A stretch of DNA of 64,000 nucleotides, taken from assembly GCF_963675165.1 (NCBI RefSeq), contig NC_087389.1:6248621-6312620 (forward strand), read 5' to 3'. The notes under the pieces are model-generated. The model had not been told where the DNA came from, searched no databases, and saw only the letters and a program-made list of their open reading frames with translations. Positions 1-10,722 of this stretch are shown here, in pieces; position 1 is the first letter of the stretch; each line of letters opens with the position of its first letter. Source of the stretch: Halichondria panicea. Its lineage: Eukaryota > Porifera > Demospongiae > Suberitida > Halichondriidae. Both the position numbers and the translations under genes were made by a program.

Positions 1-122
1 GCGCTGTGCTAATGCCTCTCGCCATGTTATGCTTTCGCTCAAGAGTGTTAGAGTGTTAATTAAATATAGTAGAAGGAATAAGCTATAATGAATTAAGTTA
101 CCTTCATGCTTTCACTCTCACA

Positions 123-224
123 GGCCGGTTCGAGGAGCTTGAGCCGGGGGAGCAAGAGAAGATGGAAAACAAGGCATTCTTGTTTTACATGCATGCATGC
201 ATCTTTGTTGTTAGTGCGGCCTGA
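123..224 (+). CDS. Possible last coding exon of a gene starting upstream of the window
   Basis: A pyrimidine-rich stretch ending in CAG at 121-123 is followed by an open frame that reads about 33 residues to a TGA at 222-224. It starts with a charged stretch (FEELEPGEQEKMENK) and ends hydrophobic (FYMHACIFVVSAA). If real, the exon starts at 124 in phase 1. There is no upstream sequence to test this and the family is not recognised, so this is only a candidate. Confidence 0.25.
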   Translation, partial: GRFEELEPGEQEKMENKAFLFYMHACIFVVSAA

Positions 225-261
225 GATCGAGGCTAAAAGATTCCCTTCCTCCTACGTTATT

Positions 262-366
262 TCCTGTAGTCTTTCATTAGATCACAGCCCTCCTGTAGTC
301 TTTCACTAGATCACAGCCCTCCTGTAGTCTTTCATTAGATCACAGCCCTCCTGTAGTCTTTCATTG
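262..366. repeat. Short tandem repeat, about 29-bp unit
   Basis: Nearly four head-to-tail copies of a roughly 29-bp unit containing CTGTAGTCTTTCATTAGATC, with few differences between copies. No coding role is visible. The remaining stretch, 367-1347, holds a poly-G run near 850 and AT-rich low-complexity DNA, with no gene that I can support. Confidence 0.8.
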
Positions 367-1347
367 TGATAGTCGACAGCCCCGGCTACAGTGGTAGTTT
401 TTTTTTTAACTCACTAAAAGAAGTTTATGCCGATTAATAATTACACAGAAACTATATAGAGCTAATATTAATCTGTAACCTAGTCTATGAACAAACGTAT
501 ATACATAATACAAACAAAAGAGTACTATAGCGTGTGGGTTATAAACGGGGTGTGATATGATATGATAGTGGAAACGAAGTTAATAGTCTCACACTGCCTC
601 TCTTTGTATGGATGCGTTCTGTGGAGATAATTATATGCAGTTGCAAAAAAATCCGTTCCATGGAAACTTTTTTCTTTCAACAATGATTTAAGAAAAAGAA
701 TATTGACTTGCATAGCCTGGGGGGCATGCAGATGCAACACAGTGGCTATATATATATAAGGTAGATTGAAATCTGTACGTAGACTGACAGGAGGATTGTT
801 AATTCCTCGCAATACGGTATCGGTGCACGGTTGGTGCATGTAGAGGATGGGGGGGGGGGGTGAAACCCTGGTAGTGTACGTATCATAGTATTGTGTGCGT
901 ACGTCTTATCAGCTAGACATAATAATAATTATAGGTACAGTAACATGTACTGATACTGCTCTGTAGTACATAGGTGTGTGGTGTAATGTAATACTATTAT
1001 GTATGCATAGACTACTTCATGCATGTATGTGTACATAGACATAGCCAAGTGGGTTGCATTTGTATATATATGGCTATGTCCATGCACAAAGCAAAAGCAG
1101 CTGTTAAACTTTACATGGTGAAGTCATCCTTACAAGTTAGTTACTGAGTGGCCTGATGAAGCAAGTGGTCTAGCTGTGGTCATGCTGACGATCTCACCTC
1201 ACAATCTGATTCACTGTATATGCCTATAATATCATAGTGGTCAATATGTTTCTGACCACCTCTCATGTTCGTTATCCCAGGTGCTCCCATGTACCTGCAA
1301 AACTGGCCATATTTGATATTGATATTTTTATTCCATGCATGCTAGAG

Positions 1348-1356
1348 TATATAAAG
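1348..1356 (+). promoter_or_regulatory. TATA box of the jacalin lectin gene
   Basis: TATATAAAG lies 103 bp upstream of the ATG at 1459. Transcription would be expected to start about 30 bp downstream, near 1378, giving a 5' UTR of about 80 nt with no upstream ATG. This is the clearest TATA box in the window apart from the one in front of the deaminase-like gene. Both of those genes are intronless. Confidence 0.65.
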
Positions 1357-1458
1357 GCAGCGTTTAGTCTTTGCAGTCACAAGCAGCAAATTGTCTCCGC
1401 AATCTCTCTCTCTTCATTCAAACTCTCAGCAAATCTCAATTAAGGAACAGCAGCAGCA

Positions 1459-2787
1459 ATGGCTATGGCTAAGGACCCAACAACATATGGCGGCCGAGGT
1501 GGCAACCTTTTCGATGATGGTGTCGAGAACGTGAACATTGTTGGAATTCGCACTGTGAACATTCGATCTGGAAACCAAATGGATGCCATTCAAGTGGACT
1601 ATGTGCTCTCCGATGGCTCTGTCTACAAAGGTCCCTTTCATGGTGGCTGTGGAGGATCTGCCTCAACAATCACTCTGGCTAATGGCGAATGGATCTGCAA
1701 GGTGGAGGGGAAGACCAACGGCAGCCTCGTCGATCAGCTGACCTTATCCATCAAGAATGCAGCCGGTACTATCAGGAAGGAAGGACCGTTCGGAAAAACG
1801 GGAACAACTGTTTTCATGAAAGAAGGAAATATCGTCGCTCTTCATGGAGGGGCAGGAGACCTTCTCGATCGCATTGGATTCTACGATTTGGAAGATTTGG
1901 CTCGTCCTATGTCCAAGTCCAGGATTTTCGGTGGATCTGGAGGCGGGACTTTTGACGATTTCGCCACTGAATCTGGCATTGTTGGAATCCAGAAGATTTA
2001 CATTCGTGCAGGAAACCAAGTGGACGGGATTCAGGTTGTCTATCGGCTTGCTAATGGGCGGACCTGGACCAGTGGCCGACACGGGGGAGGCGGTGGAACA
2101 GCCTACTCCTTCTCTGTCGGAGTGGGCGACTTCATTTCCAAAATTGAGGGCAAGACAAACGGAACACTGGTTGATCAGCTTACCTTTACTGTGACCAAGG
2201 ACAACGGCTCTACAACAATTCATGGCCCCTACGGCAGAACTGGGAAAACTCCTTTCTCTGTGGCAGGGAATGTTGTCGCCCTCTGTGGCCGTGCTGGCAA
2301 TCTCCTCGATGGTGTCGGCTTCTATTTGTATGCGCCACTGACAAGGAGCAAACAATTTGGAGGAAGTAACGGAGATGCTTTCAACGATGACCCCAACACG
2401 CTCACTCTCCCTGAGGCTGGCCCTGGTTTGAAGATCTCCAAGCTGTACATCCGATCCGGCAACCAAGTGGACAGCATTCGAGCTGAGTATGTTGCCCTCG
2501 GAGGAAGCGTTGTCATTGGTCCTTCGTTTGGTGGCACTGGCGGGTCTCCCCAAGTCATGGACGTGGGAATGGACGAAGTAATCGAGAAGATGGAGGGGAT
2601 GACAAATGGTCAGCTCATTGATCAGGTTACCTTCACCATGAGGAACACCAAGGGAGTGAGACGCACTGCCGGGCCCTATGGTAAGACTGGAAAGACACCA
2701 TTCTCTGTCACTGCTCCTAACGCCATCCACGGATTCTATGGCCGGGCAGGAAACCTCATAGATGCTCTTGGAGTCTACTACAACTGA
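1459..2787 (+). CDS. Triple jacalin-domain lectin, intronless
   Basis: A single open frame of 442 residues made of three tandem jacalin-related lectin domains at roughly residues 9-142, 153-290 and 299-442. Each opens with a glycine-rich motif (GGRGGNLFDD, FGGSGGGTFDD, FGGSNGDAFNDD), has a GNQxDxIxxxY strand, and ends in the sugar-binding loop followed by the last strand (GGAGDLLDRIGFY, GRAGNLLDGVGFY, GRAGNLIDALGVYY). The GxxxxD ligand loop is intact in all three. This predicts a multivalent mannose- or galactose-type lectin. No signal peptide or membrane segment is visible, so it is cytosolic or leaves by an unconventional route. The ATG at 1459 is the first in the predicted mRNA; a second in-frame ATG follows two codons later. 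Coding GC is higher than in the flanking DNA. No canonical AATAAA is seen just downstream. Confidence 0.93.
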   Translation: MAMAKDPTTYGGRGGNLFDDGVENVNIVGIRTVNIRSGNQMDAIQVDYVLSDGSVYKGPFHGGCGGSASTITLANGEWICKVEGKTNGSLVDQLTLSIKNAAGTIRKEGPFGKTGTTVFMKEGNIVALHGGAGDLLDRIGFYDLEDLARPMSKSRIFGGSGGGTFDDFATESGIVGIQKIYIRAGNQVDGIQVVYRLANGRTWTSGRHGGGGGTAYSFSVGVGDFISKIEGKTNGTLVDQLTFTVTKDNGSTTIHGPYGRTGKTPFSVAGNVVALCGRAGNLLDGVGFYLYAPLTRSKQFGGSNGDAFNDDPNTLTLPEAGPGLKISKLYIRSGNQVDSIRAEYVALGGSVVIGPSFGGTGGSPQVMDVGMDEVIEKMEGMTNGQLIDQVTFTMRNTKGVRRTAGPYGKTGKTPFSVTAPNAIHGFYGRAGNLIDALGVYYN

Positions 2788-3953
2788 GGCTAGAGAAAAG
2801 TGAAGAAAAGTGAAAATAACATTGTTTAGAATGAGACTATATTTACTATCTGTCTATAATAGCTAGAATTGATTTTGTTGATCTTGAATTGAAGAATAAT
2901 TATTGTGTCAAACTGAGTGAAGAACACTGTCCTTTGCATAATTATTATAATTATTATGTATATTGTTGTCGACGTCAAGAGACAATATTCGAGACAGTAT
3001 ATACATAAACCTAACAACCGTGCATTATTTCATGGCCTATCATACTTCCTATTCCCTGCTATCTGCTGCCTGTCTTTTAGTATTGCATGCATGCGTGGTG
3101 TCCATTTGCTGCCTGTCTTTTAGTATTGCATGGTGTTCATTTGCTGCAAGTTCCTCTGGCCGCCCCCCACCTCCTCCAGCCCCATGCACATGTGCCAATG
3201 TGACAAGTTACAAACTGCTTGTTTTGTGTACTTTGTGATGACTTTGTCAGTTTGTAATGTTGGTAATTTAATTTGGCAAAGATAAACTAAGCTCTTTCTT
3301 CCTGTATAAGATCTACATTAATGAAAGGCAGCAAAGAGGATCTTTGCTGCCTTTCATTAGGTAGCAGCCCTACCTATACTGTCTTTATTTTTTATAAATA
3401 ATCCATCTGCATGTAGTACAGTTCAGTGTGTACAATATATATTTTTTTCTTTAATGGGAGCATGAGGTGCGTACCAACTAGCAGCTGAGAGCTAATATTA
3501 AGGTATATATTTATAGTAAGCTTATAGCGTATAAATTAACAAGATGTGTGCCCTAAAGTACTTTTTGGAAAACGCAGTATAGGTCCACGCATGCATGCGT
3601 TACTAAGAGCAACAATCCTGTACACGTCTTATATAAAAATAGGGGCCTATGAATACATCAACAAATTAAAGTCCATCCATAATCGTATTCATTTTTGCCA
3701 ACATCGTACTCATACTTACATAAAAGCAGGAGTACTCCTGCTGAAGTGCTGAGAAACTATATAATTATGTATGTACACAAGACAAATCTACGTTATAAGA
3801 GTGCATAGGGTGTGGCTTCACAAATAAATTGACTGACAATAATTATTAACTAATTATAGATCAAACATAATTTATAATGTTTTATACATAATTTTATAGT
3901 GCATACTAGAAAATTAACAAAAAAGCAACTCCTATCAATCGATTACTTATAGA
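2788..3953. other. Intergenic DNA with a direct duplication and a perfect hairpin
   Basis: No supportable gene between the lectin and the kelch gene. It holds a two-copy direct repeat around 3060-3150 (TGCTGCCTGTCTTTTAGTAT in both copies) and the hairpin annotated separately at 3319-3359. The rest is AT-rich. Confidence 0.6.
3319..3359. repeat. Perfect hairpin, 19-bp arms, 3-nt loop
   Basis: The left arm TAATGAAAGGCAGCAAAGA (3319-3337) and right arm (3341-3359) are exact reverse complements around a GGA loop. No coding frame. It could be a miRNA-like stem, a snapback terminal structure of a small transposon, or a replication artefact. The arms are short for a pre-miRNA. Confidence 0.85.
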
Positions 3954-5334
3954 TCATTTCTTGCAGAGCACCTCCACTATAGCTTGAACTCCGCCCTCTC
4001 CCACTCCGTTCAACACAGCTAGACGACCGTCAAACATCAAACTTGTCATTGACGACCTCTCTGTTACGAGCGGTGGCAATGAGTGGAATCGTTTCCCTTG
4101 GTAACGAAAGGCCTCGCTAGTGTTCATTGGTCGCAACTTGTCACCCCCTAGGCCCCCGGCAACCACAAGTCGACCGCCAACAACACCGTAACCAGCGTCA
4201 GAACGTATCTCTTGCATATCCTTCACGCGTGACCACATATCGTCATGGATACTGTATTTCTCGACCACTTTGCACACCCCCACCAAAGGAACGAGACCAC
4301 CCACCACGTAAATCTCGTCTTTAATACCTATCACATTATAGAAGACACGCACGGACACCATCGGAGTTAGCTCCTCCCACTGTTGTGTGTCCAGATCAAA
4401 CATTTCCATCGCTTGAACAGGTTTCTTGCCATCACGTCCGCCAACAACATACACTTTTCGATCGTGTACGTAGCCACCACACGAATAACAGGAGGTGGGC
4501 TTATCAGGGAGAGCTAGCCACACTCCTCGATCGAAATCGTATGCTACGCTCTGATTGCAATCAATCTTGTCGGTCCCTCCCAAAACGTAGATCTTGTCGT
4601 CGACTAGAGCGATGTAAGGGCCGACCACACCCTTGGGGAGGGGGGCTATCTGCGACCACTTCTGTGAGTCGATATCGAAACAGTCCACTTCCGGCACTGT
4701 GGCCTGCTTGTCTGTGACTCCACCTACAAGATAGATCTTGTTCTCACGGACTATTGCTTTGGTACAGGCGGCCCTGTTTCGTGGCATAGGGGGGAGAGCC
4801 GTCCACTTCTTGTCAGCAAAGCTATACACCTCAGCCTCATTGATGGGTTTACCTTCTTTCTCACAGCCACCTGCATGTAATAAAGGGGTGGATGAACACT
4901 AGGCATAGTGGGATGGATGAGCACTAGGCACAGTGGGGTGGACGAGCACTAGGGTAATTTATACAACACAATAATAAATACAGTAGCACTGTATTTATAC
5001 TGTGGCATGTATTGTGACATTATAATTATGTATACCTGGTACGTATATATAGCCACCCTCAACCTCAGTTTATATAATTAAGTACGTATCGAGTTCCTGT
5101 GATCAATAGAAATTCAATACACATATCAAAACCATAATACTTAGACTAGGATGGACCCACTCGTATCATACAGACACCAGTGTACAGAGGCACACACTGT
5201 AGCTAATAAGGGGACGTACCCAGCACATAGAGCTTGCCCTCGTGATAGGCAGCCACAGAGTAGCAGCGTGGAGTAGCCATGTCAGGCAGCCGCTCCCACT
5301 CGTAGTCCTCCAATACTCCTCCTTTACTAGCCAT
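3954..5334 (-). CDS. KLHDC8: Kelch-repeat beta-propeller protein, KLHDC8-like
   Basis: Two exons on the minus strand, 5220-5334 and 3954-4870, separated by one phase-1 intron, encode 343 residues. The joined frame gives a run of about six kelch repeats, recognisable by double-glycine turns (LYVLGGCE, IYLVGGVTD, IYVLGGTD, VYVVGGRDG, IYVVGGLV, LVVAGGLGG) each followed by a W about 20 residues on (KWTALPPMP, KWSQIAPLP, VWLALPDKP). There is no BTB, BACK or F-box domain. The length (human KLHDC8A/B are about 350 aa), repeat number and C-terminus (VQAIVEVLCKK against a similar human VEALCL ending) point to KLHDC8 rather than a BTB-kelch E3 adaptor. KLHDC8B acts at the midbody in human cytokinesis. 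Its start lies 191 bp from the QNG1 start on the other strand, so the two probably share a promoter. Confidence 0.85.
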
Positions 5335-5525
5335 TGTACAGTGCAGCACGGTCACTCTGTCTCTAGTACTAGTACAGTAGCAGCTTAGTCAGTTTTTAAT
5401 TTTGCAGCTGATGAGCCCCTCCCCCCCACGCCTTCTAATTATTCTTTGACCGCATGGCCTACTTTGAAGTGAAGCTCAAAGAACTTTTATAGTTTAGAAG
5501 CTATCTCTCTGTCTCTGGGTGTTGA
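5335..5525. promoter_or_regulatory. Shared 191-bp promoter between the kelch gene and QNG1
   Basis: The kelch ATG (5334, minus) and the QNG1 ATG (5526, plus) are divergent with 191 bp between them and no TATA box. The gap includes a C-rich run near 5418-5432. Bidirectional promoter function is inferred from spacing only. Confidence 0.5.
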
Positions 5526-8500
5526 ATGGATGAGTGTGTGCTGCCAGGTGTGAGGGAGTCTGCTCAGTTCATAGCCAGCACTGCCTCTCACGTGATCATT
5601 GAGGAGGATGGTGTACACAGAGCAGCAGAGATGGTGAGGACACCTGTACCTGGTACATACAGTACAGATTGTTGAGGTCCCACAATAGCCAGCTGCATAC
5701 TTGCTGACAAACCTCCTCCTGATTGCGGATACTGGAATGGAGTATTTAATACAATGGTTACAGCCTGTCAGTCGTAGCCTAGCCAATAACGTCATTAAAA
5801 TTAATGATTAGGCCACTCCAAGTGATACTCTGGTTTCTGGTCCACCGCCCGCATCAGATTTTATTCTTGGATTCTATCTCATTATTGGATTTCTATCTCA
5901 TTATTTCTACTACGCATGCGCAGAATGGTCCATGTGGGTATGAAATAGTGTGATAATGATATTCATTTGCAAAATAATGAGATTCATAAGGTGAAATTGA
6001 TAATGACATAATGAGAAAAACCGCCCGCCCGCATGTAATTAGAAAAACTTCAGGACCAGAAACCAGAGTGTCACTTGGAGTGGCCTTATACGGAGTGTTG
6101 AGTCCCCCAGGCCAATAGCCGGCCGCATTGTTCCTTTATAATTATTGTGGAACAGAGCATAGCTGTAGTTACTTAATACAATCATAAATTATCACATAGC
6201 TAATCAGTGCAGTATAAATGTAACGTCATAATTATGTCATATTCATAATTGATTTCAATGCAGCTCCTCCCCCACTTGTCGGCCCCCTCTGACCACACCC
6301 ACTCTCCTGACCCCCTGGAGCCGACAGGTCTCACTGACAGTGAACTATTAGAGTGGATATTCCTATTGGACACGCTCAACTTCTGCTTCTGGTCTGACAC
6401 CACCACCCTCTACACTGTTAATTATAGAGGTACCTAATCAACCAGCACCAGTGGGTTGTAGTAGTCGTTTGTTTGTTCATCTGTGTATTCTGAGTTTGCT
6501 CCCATGGATAGCCTCCACATAACAAATTATTAGTCAAATTTTCATGTTAAAGCTTCGTTGTCGAGCAAAAGCTAAGAAGCTTGAACTTGCACATTGGCTG
6601 CATGGCTATAGCTACAGGCAGCCCAAGACACCCTACGTATTTACAGCTGAAGTGATCCCGTACCAGGAACAATGGAACAGGATCACTAAAGTAGAAAGCT
6701 AGAATTGTGATTGTGGTTGTTGTTTCCTGATCCTAGCTCCAGAACATACCACAAAAGCCATTATAGCTTCTTTGCTGTGATCCTAGTCCACACAGTGCAT
6801 GTCTCATACTACTGAAACTCTATTCTCAGCATGCTAGCCTCTAGTCTATACTGAAACTCTATTCTCAGCATGCTAGCCTCTAGTCTATACTTGATCTTAT
6901 TGCTCCTGTTATTCGCTGCTTTGCCAGCTTCCATGCTCATACTACTGCATTTATTATAACACTCTTCTGGTGTCGTAGATTGATTTTTTTTATTCGTGTC
7001 AACAGCCGAGGGTTAGCACTTCAGTGCTCTAGTACCCAGTACAAGTTATGGTTGTTCAAAAATGCAGCTATTTAGTGTTAAAATATTATAGGTCCCCTTC
7101 ATTTTGAAAGTACTAGAATCAGCTCAGGATTCTGATGGTCCAAATTCTGAAAGCTTAGAAGAAATGGTGTGCTTTTTTTTTAACACATAATCTGAAAGGC
7201 CTCTCTCTAAGCTTTCAGAAAATTGAACCAACGAAACTAAAAGTTATGGCCGCTCAAAAATGCTTTTAACAGTAGATCCCCTTGAAAGTAAACTAGTTGA
7301 AGGATTTGCTGATTTGCTGATTTTCTGAAAGCTTATAAAGAGCTCTTTCAGGTACATGTGTGCACAACCCTAAATAATTTCCTATTTTCAGGAGAATACC
7401 GTGGGCTATAGGCCTACACTCCTGACTATAGCCCACGGTATTTAGCAAGAACAGGCTAAAAACTGTGTTCTGAGTGAAGCCAAAATCTAGGTAACTCTGT
7501 ATAGTCATATTTTTGTTCGTCAATAATTAGGTGTGTTTGAACCTTGAACCCTTTCCCACCCCCCTCTAGGTCGTAACTGGACTGGATATCGTTCTCTGTG
7601 TGCTGCGCTGTGTAGGGCAAAGGAAGACCTTCACCTGCCAGTACACAAGCCGTTATTTTATAGCTCTATTACCATGGACACAATGAAGAAGATATTCCGT
7701 TCTGATTCCAGTGAGGAGTTGCCGCTACTCGAGGAGAGGAGGACCAACCTCCACCAGGCAGCGAGCGTCTTGAACAAGGTGTGTGAGTTGTGAGTGTGTG
7801 GTGTGGGTGTGGGTGTGGGTGAGAAGGCAGCAAGGCTACTCAACAAAGTGTGTGTGTGGGGGGTGTAGGTGTGTTCTATGTGTGGAGTATTGGTTGCCTA
7901 TAAAGATCTGTGAAGAGTTTAAGATTTGCTGTACAGTACTAGACAGTACTCTTGTATATACTCGTACATGTGCAATTGTATTGTCCAAGCAATTGCCCAC
8001 ATCCATGTTACATTAATGTACCCTCCTCCCTCCAGCACTTCAGTGGCAGTGTGTGTGAGCTGGTCTCCAGTGCTGGGCACAGTGCTCAGAGGCTAATGCA
8101 GCTGTTGGTGGAGCACTTCAACAGCTTCAGGGACATCTCCACATACAGGGGACGCTCAGGTGAGTGGGTGTGGTCTGGAGCCTTGGTAATAAATTGAAAG
8201 TAGGCCTTTGGAATAATTATATGCATTTATGGAAACACACACAGTACTAAAGTTAACCGTCAATGGTTTGGATTCATTCAGCTGCCATAACTTGAATCCA
8301 ATGTAGGATTTTCTGAAAGCTTAGAAAAAAATAGTTCAAATGGTGTCATCAAAAATCATATTTGAGAATTTACCGATTTGGCAATACCATGAATAATAGC
8401 CCATGGTCCAAGGCCGAAAAATGACAAATTAAGGCCCCGACAAAATTTTGGATTAAAACACATCATTTGAAAGGCCTCTTTCTAAGCTTTCAGAAAATCC

Positions 8501-10427
8501 TAAAATATTTGACATTGGATCAACGGTACTCGAGTTAATGGCTGTTGAAAGATGTTCAACTTCATACCCCCTCTAGCAGAGGATGCACATCCAGGGGAGG
8601 CACATTGTACCCCCCTGGACTAAGTTAGTTGTGTATGATAATTATATTCAATTTGTTTGAGCTCTTAACTTTAATTATGCCTCGGTGCGCATGCGCAAGC
8701 GAGGTATACGGTAGTATGGATTGTAATTTGTGAATTTGCAAAATAATGCTTCGTTCTCGAGTTATGCCTAGTTTTGCTAATACTTGGAATGCTATTGCAG
8801 CCTTTTCAAAAGAGCATGTAGCCAAACTTATTTACCGAGTGTTGCTACTCTACTTAGTAGTTAGCTCTGCACTAGAACGCTAGCTATTGGTAGCTGCAAG
8901 GCTCTGCTGATGGCAGCCGAACTGTTGGCATCGATCGTTTTTAACAACAATCATGGTCGATCATTACCCACTCTTTGAGTTTGCATCAAAAATCATATTT
9001 GAGAGATTGCCAATTTGGCGATACCATGGTATTTCCAAATTAGCCTCGGTCCCAGCCCCTCTGACTAGAGGGCCTGGTAACCACCGTTTGTGCATGGGTG
9101 GATTCAATAGTAAATTTGTTAGTAAAACTCTTTGTAGTTTATCAATTAACCTTTTGTACTATGGTCACCCACGTGGTTGATTAGTGTCAAGAGAGAGAAA
9201 TCGCCATCACAACTCTAGGCTCATACGAGGAGCACTGATCTTACTGAGATGGCATCAAACAAACGTCTGGAAGCAAGTAGATTTGCCGGAGCCGGTCGGT
9301 ACTGACAGAAAAACGCCTACCACTCTACCACAGTACAAAAGAAGACAAAATCTGACTTTTCAACACTGGAGAGAGCTTGAGCAAGAGCAGAACAGAAGTA
9401 GAAGCCATCACAACAAAACTAGTCACTAGTCTAGGTCGTAAATGTTGTAAGTAGCTGTGTTATTAATTTATTAAAACTGCTGTGATTTGTGCAATGACAT
9501 CATTGTAAAATATACAATATACTGACTAATTTACTAAGATATCTCGATCCCTAAGAATCTTGGGGCAACTGACACATGCGCAGACAGTGTATACCAGGCC
9601 GTCTTTCTCAATTGAGAGCGGCCTGGAATCGTAATGTACTATCAATGTTAATATTTGAAAGATACCAATTTCGGCCCTATACCATGGATCATTAAAGCCA
9701 AAAAATGACAATTATGGATCCGGCGAAATATTAATTTTTAAATACACACACACAGTTTCTTTTCTAAAGAGAGCTCAGATATTTCCGGCTGATGTGTGGG
9801 ACCGATTTGGTGGGCGTGGCTTTGGAGAGTTCAATGATATTCACACTCTGACCATGTTTGCCGACTACAGGTGATTATAATTTCAGCTGTTTTGATAGCA
9901 AACTCATAATTTGTGTTCATGCCGCTTAGTAATCGCACACTCCCTCCCAGGGTCCCCCAGAGCCTCCTATATATGGGCGTCCTGACCTACGACTCTGAGT
10001 TGCTGAGACGACTGAGGGCGGGGGATCACCTGGCTGCAGGGGGAGAGAAGGAGGCAGAGATCAGGGGGTGCTCCATCTGGGCCATCGAGGTGGGTCCTGA
10101 TCATTAGGGTTATTGGTCAGTGGTTGCTTTCCAAATATTTTTTCTCTGCTTTTCTTTCAGCCGTGCATAGTTCTCCCCCACATCACACACACACACACAT
10201 CCCACACTTACACGCCTCACACACACACACACATACACACACACCATCCCACACCACAGCTGATCAAGGAGCAGATGATCTCTCTAGCGAGGGAAGCGTC
10301 CCTCCATTGTGAGCAGACTGACCTCTCCTCTGTCAAGATCGACTACTATCTCTGGAACTACGCTAAAACCCACGCCTCTGACATGAACTCTCACCCCATA
10401 CACAGAACAAACACTATCTTCTACTAG
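5526..10427 (+). CDS. QNG1: Queuosine 5'-phosphate N-glycosylase/hydrolase (queuosine salvage protein)
   Basis: Seven exons: 5526-5633, 6264-6429, 7570-7778, 8036-8159, 9756-9870, 9951-10089 and 10260-10427. All phases close and give 342 residues; human QNG1 (C9orf64, DUF2419) is 341. Family landmarks run in order: RESAQFIA near the N-terminus, the signature [65 protein letters not shown] and a terminal HRTNTIFY. The enzyme releases queuine from queuosine 5'-monophosphate so that it can be inserted into tRNA anticodons. The first intron contains a complete inverted-repeat element (5811-6085) and the fourth is swollen by dispersed repeats. The last exon has a frameshifted copy 2.3 kb downstream. 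The intron before the last exon ends in a CA tract. Confidence 0.94.
5811..6085. mobile_element. Tourist/Harbinger-like MITE in QNG1 intron 1
   Basis: The 33-bp terminal inverted repeats at 5811-5843 and 6053-6085 start GGCCACTCCAAGTGA and match with a single mismatch. The element is 275 bp, carries no ORF, and is flanked on both sides by TTA, a 3-bp duplication of the TWA type favoured by PIF/Harbinger elements. The interior has two copies of ATTGGATT(T)CTATCTCATTAT. The near-perfect ends suggest a recent insertion. Confidence 0.8.
6814..6892. repeat. Two-copy tandem duplication in QNG1 intron 2
   Basis: A 39-bp unit containing CTGAAACTCTATTCTCAGCA is repeated twice head to tail with no difference that I can see, so the duplication is probably recent. 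Confidence 0.8.
7127..7265. repeat. Dispersed palindromic repeat family A, copy in QNG1 intron 2
   Basis: Two inverted arms each carry the family core CTGAAAGCTTAGAA (left) and TCTAAGCTTTCAG (right) around an AT-rich centre, followed by a segment containing AAAGTTATGGCCGCTC. The same core recurs at 8265-8560, 32825-32925, 39530-39760 and 56860-57045. Confidence 0.7.
7395..7442. repeat. Perfect 17-bp hairpin in QNG1 intron 2
   Basis: AATACCGTGGGCTATAG (7395-7411) is the exact reverse complement of 7426-7442, with a 14-nt loop. It lies 128 bp before exon 3, where pairing in the transcript could influence splicing or be processed as a small stem-loop. Confidence 0.8.
8265..8560. repeat. Dispersed palindromic repeat family A, longest copy (QNG1 intron 4)
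   Basis: This is the most complete copy. The left arm contains GGATTTTCTGAAAGCTTAGA and the right arm its complement TCTAAGCTTTCAGAAAATCC. The centre reads ATCATATTTGAGAATTTACC, then TACCATGAATAATAGCCCAT, then GGCCGAAAAATGACAAATTA. Fragments of the centre recur at 8976-9031 and 9646-9740 in the same intron. No ORF. This is most easily explained as a non-autonomous foldback element. Confidence 0.7.
8567..8630. repeat. Short dispersed repeat shared with 12895-12966
   Basis: Both places contain a CTCT(G)GCAGAGGA palindrome, a CATCCAGGG stretch, and CCTGGACTAAGTTAGT at the end. The 12.9-kb copy lies downstream of the duplicated QNG1 exon, outside the exon duplication itself. Confidence 0.55.
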
Positions 10428-10455
10428 TTTACCATGTTTGTGCATGTACATAAAA
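10114..10455 (+). repeat. Source copy of the duplicated QNG1 3' segment
   Basis: From TCAGTGGTTGCTTTCCAAAT at 10117 through the last intron, its CA tract, exon 7 and the start of the 3' UTR, this segment is matched at about 12510-12820 with only scattered changes. It holds the intact exon and so is taken as the functional copy. Confidence 0.85.
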
Positions 10456-10548
10456 TTAATACTTCCGATAATAATTATTGTTATCAAAATTTTTAATTTC
10501 CTCTACGTAGTAAAGGCCTCGTGTAAACGGGGCTTATGAGCCATATTC

Positions 10549-10711
10549 CATACTTCCCGGGGGAAGTATAATCCGGTTTAATCCGGTTTAATCCGGGTTG
10601 GATTCTAATAATAAATGCGATGATATACGTCCATCATACTTCCCTGGGGGGAAGTATAATCCGGTTTAATCCGGGTTGGATTCTAATAATAAATGCGATG
10701 ACGTACGTCGA
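10549..10711. repeat. Tandem duplication upstream of the deaminase-like gene
   Basis: A unit of about 80 bp occurs twice, at about 10549-10634 and 10635-10711. Each unit starts with a palindrome (CATACTTCCC..GGGAAGTATAA), runs through one or two copies of AATCCGGTTT, then GGTTGGATTCTAATAATAAA, and ends near ACGT-rich sequence. The second copy ends 12 bp before the TATA box at 10723, so the duplication may be a doubled regulatory module. Confidence 0.75.
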
Positions 10712-10722
10712 TGCAACCGCTC

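Noticed and set aside
262-366. CRISPR-like regular repeats
   Set aside because: The copies are directly adjacent with no unique spacers, and the genome is eukaryotic.
9184-9429. 81-residue open frame in QNG1 intron 4
   Set aside because: No domain, no splice-site support, and it lies within repeat-rich intron sequence.
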